In this document: piece by piece, positions 1 to 6,100 of the stretch
Layout of the letters: each line of letters starts with the position of its first letter
Position numbering within the stretch: the stretch's first letter is position 1
DNA from: Bacteroidales bacterium
Lineage (GTDB): Bacteria; Bacteroidota; Bacteroidia; Bacteroidales; UBA7960
NCBI GenBank assembly: GCA_003557765.1
Contig: PWNO01000217.1
Span: 1-6,269, forward strand
DNA: 6,269 nt
Direction: 5' to 3'
Translations under genes and position numbers: made by a program
The notes under the pieces: generated by a model
What the model was told of the DNA's origin: nothing
Databases searched by the model: none
What the model saw: the letters and a program-made list of their open reading frames with translations, nothing else

Positions 1-914
1 AAGATCTTGCCCGAGCTCATCTCCTCCACAGTCTTGTTGGTGGCCGCGATAATACGGATGTCGAAGTCCTGCTCCTTCTGCGTGCCCACCTTGGTGAACT
101 TACGGTCCTCCAGCACGCGGAGCAGCTTGACCTGCAGCGACTGGTCCATCTCTCCAATCTCATCAAAGAACAGGGTCCCCTTGTGGGCCATCTCAAACCA
201 GCCAGCCTTGTCGGCCACCGCACCGGTAAAGCTGCCCTTCTTGTGTCCGAAAAACTCGCTTTCAAAGAGGGTATCGGGCACGGCCGACATGTTTACGGCG
301 CCGAACATCTCCTTGTTGCGGCTGCTCATGTGATGGATGCCGCGCGCCACAAGCTCCTTGCCGGTACCACTCTCACCGAGGATGAGCACCGAGGTGTCGT
401 GCGTTTTGGCTACCTGGTGCATCTGCTTCTTGATCTCTTCCATCGTGGCATCCTTGCCCACGATGTCGTGACCCATGTTTTCGTTGATCACGTTTTGCAG
501 GTATTCGCTGCGGCTCTTGTAGCTGGCCAGGTTGGCGTTGAGCTCGGCATATTTGCGGGTGCGCTCGATGGAGATCCAGATGTCTTCCGCCTTAAAGGGC
601 TTGCGGAAATAATCGACCGCCCCCTGCCGCAGGGCACCAATTACTGTGTCCATGTCGCCCTCGGCGCTGATCATAATCACTTCGATTCCCGGATACTCCT
701 TTTTGACCTTATCAAGGACCTCCAGGCCATTCATCTCCGGCAGCATGAAGTCGGAGATCATCAGGTCGATGTCTTCGTTTTTAAGGATCTCAAAAGCTTT
801 GGAAGGCTTGTCTGCCACATGCAGGTTGGTCTTCTCCTTGAGCATGGAGCGCAGCAAATTGCGTATGATGGGGTCGTCATCCAAAACCAGAATGCACAGC
901 TTCTTTTCTTCCAT
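1..914 (-). CDS. NtrC-family sigma-54-dependent response regulator, 3' end cut by window
   Basis: A two-component transcription activator that, in this family, is phosphorylated on its receiver, oligomerises and uses ATP to open sigma-54 RNA polymerase promoters. 304 codons are visible from the ATG at 914-912. The receiver spans about residues 4-120: acidic pair D12/D13, phosphoacceptor D55 in SDFMLPEMNG, switch S83 and conserved K105. A linker (about 121-150) leads to the AAA+ domain, starting near IVGKD at 151. Walker A is GESGTGKE at 180-187, the sigma-54 contact loop is GSFTGA at 227-232 (usual form GAFTGA), Walker B is TLFFDE at 247-252 and the sensor I stretch is RIIAATN at 287-293. The window ends just before the expected arginine finger, so the rest of AAA+ and any HTH domain are unseen. 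Only 5 bases separate the start from the kinase stop and no Shine-Dalgarno is visible, which suggests translational coupling. Target genes are unknown. Confidence 0.95.
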   Translation of the reverse strand, partial: MEEKKLCILVLDDDPIIRNLLRSMLKEKTNLHVADKPSKAFEILKNEDIDLMISDFMLPEMNGLEVLDKVKKEYPGIEVIMISAEGDMDTVIGALRQGAVDYFRKPFKAEDIWISIERTRKYAELNANLASYKSRSEYLQNVINENMGHDIVGKDATMEEIKKQMHQVAKTHDTSVLILGESGTGKELVARGIHHMSSRNKEMFGAVNMSAVPDTLFESEFFGHKKGSFTGAVADKAGWFEMAHKGTLFFDEIGEMDQSLQVKLLRVLEDRKFTKVGTQKEQDFDIRIIAATNKTVEEMSSGKI

Positions 915-919
915 GGCGA

Positions 920-2044
920 TTATAAGTCTGCTTTTGGGAAAGTTAATGTGAAGGCAGTGCCTTTGCCGGGCTTGCTTTCTGCTTCAATCTGACCACCATT
1001 TTGCTCTACGAAGGTTTGTACGAGAAGCAGTCCGAGTCCGCTGCCCTTCTCGTCGTTGGTGCCACGCGTGGTGAACTGACCCCGGTCTTCAAAAAGCTTT
1101 TTCATGTTTTCCTCGGGAATGCCCACACCGTTATCCACCACCTGGACGATCACCTGCTCACCGTCCTGCTTTCCCCTGATGCGCACCTTTCCGCCTTCAT
1201 GGGTGAACTTGATGGCATTCACGACCAGGTTCTGGATGACACTCTGCATCATGTTGCGGTCTGCGTGCACCGGCATCGTGTCTTCCATTTCCATCTGCAG
1301 GTCAATTTTCTTGTTTTTGGCATTCATTTCAGAAAAACGGAATGCCCTGTCGGTCAGTTCCTTCATATTAAGGATTTCGGGATCTGCTTCCAGGTCTCCG
1401 GTTTGCGAGCGGGTCCACTGCAAGAGGTTTTCCAGCAGGGCATAGGTTTCCTGGGTAGATCGGTTGATGCTTTGAAGGATCTCCTCATACTCTTCACTCC
1501 CGGGCTCCAGGTAACCTTCAGCGAGGGTGGAAATCAGCATGCTGATGTTGGAAAAGGGCGATTTGATGTCGTGGGCAATGATGGAATAGAGGCGGTCCTT
1601 GGTGAGGTTGATCTTTCTGATCTCCTCGGCTTGCTCCTTAATTCGTTTTTTGGCTATGGCCAGCTCAATGTGGTTGTTGACACGGGCGACTAGCTCCTTT
1701 TTCTGGAAGGGCTTGGTGATGTAATCCACCCCTCCGGCTTCAAAACCCTCGACCAGGTCGCTGGTGTCCGTTTTTGCAGTCAGGAAAATCACCGGGAGGT
1801 CGGCGAAGCGCTCTTCTTTCTTGATTTGTCTGCAAAAAGCAAAGCCATCGATGCCGGGCATCATTACATCAAGCAGGATGAGGTCAATGGGCGTATCCTC
1901 CATGATCTTCCCTGCATCGTCCGCGTTGATGGCCAAAGCAATCTTATACCCCTCTTTTTTCAGGAAATTGCTTACGACTTTCAGGTTGTCCTTGTTGTCG
2001 TCCACAACGAGCACTGACGAACGCTGCTTGTCCTCTTTTTTCAT
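920..2044 (-). CDS. Soluble hybrid receiver-histidine kinase (REC-HisKA-HATPase)
   Basis: A 374-residue sensor kinase that should autophosphorylate on histidine and pass phosphate to a receiver, most simply to the activator encoded 5 bases downstream. The N-terminal receiver covers about residues 9-127, with D15/D16, phosphoacceptor D59 in LLDVMMPGIDG, T89 and K111. A charged, probably coiled-coil linker (about 128-150) joins it to the HisKA dimerisation helix with H158 in IIAHDIKSPF. The ATPase domain (about 255-372) has the N box around N276 (NLVVNAIKFT), G1 box DNGVGI at 304-309 and G2 box GSGLGL at 334-339, so all catalytic motifs are intact. There is no signal peptide, transmembrane segment, PAS, GAF or HAMP domain, so the protein is cytoplasmic and the receiver is its only recognisable input. 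The ATG at 2044-2042 directly precedes the receiver; no convincing Shine-Dalgarno is present. The activating signal cannot be read from sequence. Confidence 0.95.
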   Translation of the reverse strand: MKKEDKQRSSVLVVDDNKDNLKVVSNFLKKEGYKIALAINADDAGKIMEDTPIDLILLDVMMPGIDGFAFCRQIKKEERFADLPVIFLTAKTDTSDLVEGFEAGGVDYITKPFQKKELVARVNNHIELAIAKKRIKEQAEEIRKINLTKDRLYSIIAHDIKSPFSNISMLISTLAEGYLEPGSEEYEEILQSINRSTQETYALLENLLQWTRSQTGDLEADPEILNMKELTDRAFRFSEMNAKNKKIDLQMEMEDTMPVHADRNMMQSVIQNLVVNAIKFTHEGGKVRIRGKQDGEQVIVQVVDNGVGIPEENMKKLFEDRGQFTTRGTNDEKGSGLGLLLVQTFVEQNGGQIEAESKPGKGTAFTLTFPKADL

Positions 2045-2163
2045 GCGTTTATAATTTTCATATTTCGGTCACATGAACCGAGCACTTTGCGAGCTCGGCA
2101 AAGCCAAACCTCCATTAGATAACCATTCCCCTGTGTGTCAATTTTTTGGCATGGAGGTTTCAT
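2041..2163 (-). CDS. Possible 40-residue leader ORF overlapping the kinase start
   Basis: An ATG at 2163-2161 opens a 40-codon frame that ends in a TGA at 2043-2041, sharing the ATGA overlap with the kinase ATG, the usual geometry of translational coupling. A second in-frame ATG lies at 2115-2113. The predicted peptide begins MKPPCQKIDTQGNGYL, has three cysteines and matches no family I recognise. There is no Shine-Dalgarno (AAAG precedes the ATG), although this is common in Bacteroidota. Against coding: the stretch contains a 10-base inverted repeat and smaller hairpins, and the related repeat copy upstream does not keep a comparable frame throughout. It may be a chance frame inside a structured leader; I list it because the overlap is exact. 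Confidence 0.2.
   Translation of the reverse strand: MKPPCQKIDTQGNGYLMEVWLCRARKVLGSCDRNMKIINA
2078..2103 (-). promoter_or_regulatory. Two mutually exclusive small hairpins before the kinase start
   Basis: CCGAGC (2078-2083) pairs with GCTCGG (2093-2098) around a 9-base loop. CTTTGC (2085-2090) pairs with GCAAAG (2098-2103) around a 7-base loop. The stems share or enclose the same bases, so only one can form at a time in the leader RNA. They lie 34-59 bases upstream of the kinase ATG. A switch function is conjecture; the stems are only 6 bp each. Confidence 0.3.
2106..2160 (-). repeat. 10-bp inverted repeat in the kinase leader
   Basis: AAACCTCCAT at 2106-2115 and ATGGAGGTTT at 2151-2160 are perfect reverse complements separated by 35 bases. 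In the minus-strand RNA they could form a long-looped stem about 60-115 bases upstream of the kinase start. The arm at 2115-2106 contains GGAGG, a ribosome-binding-like sequence that would be sequestered in the stem. Alternatively it may be a protein-binding dyad. Confidence 0.4.
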
Positions 2164-2184
2164 CTTTATATAATTTGATTAAAT

Positions 2185-2265
2185 CGGTCACATGGAGCCC
2201 GCCATGCAAAATAAATCATCGTGCACGTCAATCTTGGTTGGCATGGCTCGGCGCATCTTAGATTT
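2185..2265. repeat. Imperfect tandem repeat, unit 2 (distal)
   Basis: Plus-strand blocks matching unit 1 are CGGTCACATG at 2185-2194, GTCAAT at 2227-2232, TTGGCATGG at 2238-2246 and CATCTT at 2254-2259. Between the first two blocks, the stretch around CCGCCATGCAAAATAAATC aligns loosely with CCTCCATTAGATAACC of unit 1. No third unit is visible on either side. Confidence 0.5.
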
Positions 2266-2283
2266 ATGCGTTGTATGAAGAAT

Positions 2284-2319
2284 GCAATATATGGATATAA
2301 AATATAACTTACAAATATA
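2284..2319 (-). promoter_or_regulatory. Candidate Bacteroidota-type promoter for the kinase-activator operon
   Basis: The Bacteroidota housekeeping promoter consensus is TTTG, about 19 bases, then TAnnTTTG. On the minus strand TTTG lies at 2315-2312 and, 20 bases on, TATATTGC at 2291-2284, a partial match to the -7 element. TATATTTG at 2319-2312 is itself a full match to the -7 consensus, but no TTTG or TTG lies at the right distance upstream of it. Either would give a leader of about 240-265 bases. The segment is AT-rich, so chance matches are likely. Confidence 0.3.
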
Positions 2320-2430
2320 AATTTATTTTCCTGTTTTGTGTATCGATCCAATGATTTTGTTGTTCCAGGAAACAAAAAGGCCAAGATTAAGACTTGAAGG
2401 GGAAGGGCTTGACCTGTCCAAAGTTTGATC

Positions 2431-2465
2431 GAAAACAGAAAACCCCCGTTGTGACAACGGGGGTT
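2431..2465 (-). terminator. Rho-independent terminator after the CheY-like gene
   Basis: AACCCCCGTT (2441-2450) and AACGGGGGTT (2456-2465) form a perfect 10-bp stem with a 5-base loop. On the minus strand the stem is followed by a T-rich tail, TTCTGTTTTC (2440-2431). It starts 28 bases after the stop codon of the CheY-like gene at 2494. The plus-strand exit is not T-rich, so it is oriented to end leftward transcription. It separates the single-receiver gene from the kinase operon. Confidence 0.85.
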
Positions 2466-2493
2466 GGGCATATATCAAATATTGAAGCGAAAC

Positions 2494-2883
2494 TTAGTTT
2501 ACGTTTTCGAGGACTTTGTCGAGGGATTTTTTTAAGCCCGCATTGAGCTCCTGTGTGTTGAATGGCTTATTCAGAAAGGTGTTTATTGTTTTGCTCCGGG
2601 TAAGCTTTTGCCTTTCTGCAGGTGTGTCCACATTGGAAAGTACAATGATTGGTATTTTGCTCCAGCATTTCTTATTCCTGATATTGGAAATGAGCTGGTA
2701 ACCATCCATTCCGGGCATGATCAGGTCCGTGACGATCACGTCCGGGCTGAATCCGGCTTCAATCATGTCAAGTGCCTTTTCACCATCCTCGGCAGTCACT
2801 ACCTCGTAACTGCCCGAAAGGATGACTTTCAGCAGCGCGCGGAACTCTTTGATGTCGTCTACCAGAAGGATTTTTTTGCGCAT
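2494..2883 (-). CDS. Single-domain CheY-like response regulator
   Basis: A 129-residue protein made of one receiver domain and no output domain. It begins MRKKILLVDD, with D9/D10, phosphoacceptor D53 in VTDLIMPGMDGY, switch S83 and K106 in LNKPF, so all phosphotransfer residues are present. Such proteins act by protein-protein contact or as intermediates in phosphorelays. I chose the ATG at 2883-2881 because the first beta strand of a receiver normally starts a few residues after the start; an in-frame ATG at 2916-2914 would add eleven residues with no domain match. Neither start has a Shine-Dalgarno. A strong terminator follows the gene, so it is probably monocistronic. It could exchange phosphate with the downstream receiver-kinase, but sequence alone does not show its partner. 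Confidence 0.92.
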   Translation of the reverse strand: MRKKILLVDDIKEFRALLKVILSGSYEVVTAEDGEKALDMIEAGFSPDVIVTDLIMPGMDGYQLISNIRNKKCWSKIPIIVLSNVDTPAERQKLTRSKTINTFLNKPFNTQELNAGLKKSLDKVLENVN

Positions 2884-3143
2884 GATTGAAAAACGGTCTG
2901 TATGTTTGGTTAGCATATGTGCTGCAATTAGCCCAATACTTCTAACAGGGTTCTATTTGCAACAATTTAATAACAATACACGTGCCGAAAAACCCAATGC
3001 CCACATAAACAGACGCATATGTGTTGTCTTGCTTCGTTATTCTGGTGGGATTTTGCTCGTTTTCGCAAAGGTCTTCTTCGCTTTTGAGCATGCAGAAAAG
3101 AAGTTGCCGGCCGGTAGTCCAATCAGGGATTTGTCACGGGGAT
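2884..3143. other. Spacer between the surface-protein gene and the CheY-like gene
   Basis: 260 bases with no accepted gene. I find no clear intrinsic terminator after the surface-protein stop and no good TTTG/TAnnTTTG pair for the CheY-like gene. A near-perfect 12-base direct repeat (GCATATGTGCTG at 2913-2924, GCATATGTGTTG at 3015-3026) is present but its meaning is unclear. The promoter of the CheY-like gene must lie here or further upstream. Confidence 0.5.
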
Positions 3144-6100
3144 TTACCTGATCAGGGTGATTTTCCTGGAGTCATTATGGTGCAGGGTTTGCAGGCTGAT
3201 GACATATACCCCGTTGTGTAAATGATCCATTGCATAGGTTGGAAGGGTATGGTGCCCGCTTTCAAACTTTCGGTGTGCCAGTGTGGTCACGTGGCGTCCG
3301 TGAAGGTCAAAGACACGGATGTACACGTATTGTTTTTCAGGGATAAAGAATTGCACGGTTGTCAGCGCATTTGTCGGGTTGGGATAGGGCGGGAGCAGGG
3401 CTGGTGTGTCCGGAGTATACACCGGGTCTTCATTAAGATTTCCAGGCGAGGCGACCAGGGTAAAGCGGTTGCTGCCTTTATTTTTGGCTTTGGTGGGCAC
3501 ATCAATTCGCCTAACGATGTGATCGGGAAGGGCAAAACCTGCTGCCGTTGTTTTTTTTGCGGGTGTCGTGCTTTGATGGCTGAAATGGTATTCCTGTTGA
3601 TGTGTAAGCGGTATGGCTTTTTCTTCCTGGTGGTCCATGAGGGTGATGCCCCAGTCTGCATGCCAGTTTGGAGGAAGCCTCCATTGCAGGCTGTAATTGC
3701 CCTGTATGGGGTTGCCGTTGCGGAGGCCGCCAACATATAACGGGATACGGAGGTCGTCTTCAAGGTTTTCCGGCAGGTTGTTGATCACCAGGGGAGAAAA
3801 AGTGGCCAGGTTTGTTGTATACAGTTCCAGGTAGCTTTGGCTAAGTGGTTCAAGGCGGTAACCGTCGTAGGGATCCCTGCCTTTTTTTCCACTTTCGCTG
3901 AATGCCACATATGCCTTGGTCGTCATGCCATCGGCTTTGAGCTGCAACGACAACACGATTGGATCATCATATGCGGGATCGCTTTTGCTTTGCTGATCTT
4001 TTTGATGGAAATTGCCCCCGGTAGTCTTGGCATTATGGGAAAAAGCGAGGGTGGGATTTTTGTCGTTTGCCAGCACCCAAAACCCCTGGAAAGGTGCGAT
4101 CAGTCCATCAGCAAGGGGAGTAAAATCTCCCACATCAGCGATTATGTTGTTCCATGCCTGATAACTCCCATCCGAACCTGCTCCTGTAACCCAAACGTAG
4201 AAGGTTTCGTCAATATTTTCGCGTATCCACGCATCACCTTTGCCCCAGTCAAGGCTTGCCGTGGTGGGGTTGCCGATGAGGTTCCAGCCGGCGTCTTCCA
4301 TGTTGATGTCAAAGAAAGGCTCACCATCATCAGGATCCGGATCATACGTATCGCGTGATGTAAAAGTAATGGGGAAGATAAACCGATCGACTCCATTGTC
4401 GTCTTCAAATGCCGGCTCCCTTCCTGTGGCCTTCATGGTAATTGGGAGTTCGTCATCGTAGTTTTCCCCCGGATAGTGAGATGTTGGCAGACCAGCCCCG
4501 TCAAACACATAGTGGAAATAGCCCTTTCCGGATTCCAGCTTTTGATTGGCGTGGTCCGGACATCTCCAGCCCATGTTGGTGGTGCCGATCTGGGTTTCAT
4601 CAAACCACAGTACGTTGGGCTGGAGAAGAGGATAAGCTGATGCAGAGCAATAGGCTGCCCCCTCAAAGCCTTGTGTGACAAAGCCGTCAAAAAACGTATC
4701 GTAGCTGATGTCTGTCACCGGTGTGGACACCATGCGCCAGCCTTTCTTTCCGCTGACCTCCTGTTGCATCATCACCTTGCCGTTGCCTGTGACTTCAAAG
4801 GTGACCAGGCTGGCGCCTTCTGGCATGGTCAGTATGCCCTCCGTAAGCACCAGTTTTCCGGTTACGATGTGATCCTGTATGGCGGTTACGCCATGTGTGT
4901 TGTTTATGGTAAGGTCTTTTACTGTTATCGGCAGCCCGTCACCGGTAACCTGTGCCTCGCTGCCGTTGTATGTATAGTTGGCCGCTTCGTCAAAATGCCG
5001 GGTGTTGGTTTGGATGCTTCCCTTATTTGCTGTGCTGGTGATGCCATCCGCATTCGCGGTAATCAGCGTGCCTCCTGCCTCCAGCCGGAATGTGCCAGCC
5101 GCTTTAAGGCTGTATGTGCCGGCATCAAGCCCTCCGGTGTCTTTGACGCGCACCAGGCCCTGGGCGGCCACGGGAACGTCACCCTTGAGGGTAACGGTGT
5201 GTCCGGCGCCAATCTGCACCTCATCATTTGGCCCGGGCTCCTTTGCCGGGCCTCCATCATGACCATCGTTCGACCAGGTGTCGTCATCTTGCCAGGCGCC
5301 ATTTTTTCGGCTGTAATAAATGTTGAAAACAACTGGGAAATCAATGGCTTGCAAATATGGATATCCATTGTTTATAATTCCTTGCGGATCCATCGTCCAG
5401 ATGGCATGAAAATTCCAGGCTTCGTCAAGACCGATTGTCCCTGTGTCTGTGAAAGTCGCCTGGGTCTTCATCTCATCAGTAGTTTTTCCGGTAACTCCTG
5501 CCATTGACGGACCTGTGGTGGACCCATATCCCACCTCTGTTCCAGAGGTTTGTAAATCCCAAAAGGAGTTGCTTGAAGAACCCTGCTGATCGCGCCCAAT
5601 AAGACCGCCATATGGACTGGCGTTGCTATCAATCTTCCCTGTCGCAAAAGTGTTTTCGAGTGTTGCCCCCCACCTCATTTCTCCAACAAGGCCGCCCACA
5701 CGGTTGTTCCCTGAAACGTCTCCCCGGGCAAAAGAATTTTCAATGCTCCCTTCATCTAATCTGCCCACGAGTCCGCCAACCTGATTGTTTACCCCGGAGA
5801 CATCTGACAGAGAAAAGCACTTTTTTATGACAGCAGAACCCCACGCGCTAAATCCCACCAGGCCTCCCACATTTGCGTTCCCTTCTACTTTCCCGGAAGA
5901 ATAAGACCGTGTAATGGTGCCATCATGGTTTCGGCCGGCAAGTCCACCTGTTTCATTGTGGCCTTCTACATCTGATGAGGAGTGAGAGTCTTTTATGGTT
6001 CCGGCATTTCTGCCCACCAATCCACCTGTCTGATCATTTCCATTGCTGTTAACGGTTCCTGAGCTTTGCGAATGGGTTATGGTGCCGTTGTTATTCCAAC

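Larger units (their letters stand above)
2066..2170. repeat. Imperfect tandem repeat, unit 1 (kinase-proximal)
   Basis: Plus-strand blocks occur in this order: CGGTCACATG at 2066-2075, GTCAAT at 2137-2142, TTGGCATGG at 2146-2154 and CATCTT at 2161-2166. The same four blocks occur in the same order in unit 2 (2185-2265). Unit 1 is longer because it carries about 29 additional bases between the first two blocks, and these correspond to the hairpin-forming segment at 2078-2105. The colinearity of four blocks argues for a diverged duplication rather than chance. Confidence 0.5.
2045..2493. other. 449-base intergenic region between the CheY-like gene and the kinase
   Basis: No convincing gene of normal size occupies this gap. 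Reading along the minus strand it holds the terminator of the CheY-like gene (2465-2441), a featureless stretch (about 2420-2325), a very AT-rich promoter-like segment (about 2319-2284), an imperfect tandem repeat in two units (2265-2185 and 2170-2066) and inverted repeats next to the kinase start. Its base composition around 2281-2340 is far more AT-rich than the flanking genes. The layout suggests a long untranslated leader for the kinase-activator operon. Confidence 0.7.

Noticed and set aside
183..992. 269-codon plus-strand frame
   Set aside because: It is antisense to the sigma-54 activator and the end of the kinase, both of which have complete sets of family motifs. Long antisense frames are expected in coding DNA of this composition.
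2166..2471. 101-codon minus-strand frame in the intergenic region
   Set aside because: It starts inside the terminator hairpin, so its first residues are encoded by the stem, then runs through very AT-rich DNA and the tandem repeat. The translation has no domain-like pattern.
2884..2916. Upstream ATG at 2916 as the start of the CheY-like protein
   Set aside because: It would add eleven residues outside the receiver fold. The ATG at 2883 places the first beta strand at the usual distance. I cannot exclude it, since neither start has a Shine-Dalgarno.
3058..3087. Symmetric TTTTCGC...CGCTTTT sequence
   Set aside because: It is a mirror repeat on one strand, not an inverted repeat, so it does not form a hairpin. 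No function is implied.
3107..3114. CCGGCCGG palindrome after the surface-protein stop, as a terminator
   Set aside because: The dyad is only 8 bases with no loop and no adjacent T-run on the minus strand, so it cannot form an intrinsic terminator.
4671..5507. 278-codon plus-strand frame
   Set aside because: It lies wholly antisense to the large secreted protein, whose frame carries clear domain motifs throughout. The plus-strand translation is cysteine-rich and shows no recognisable family.
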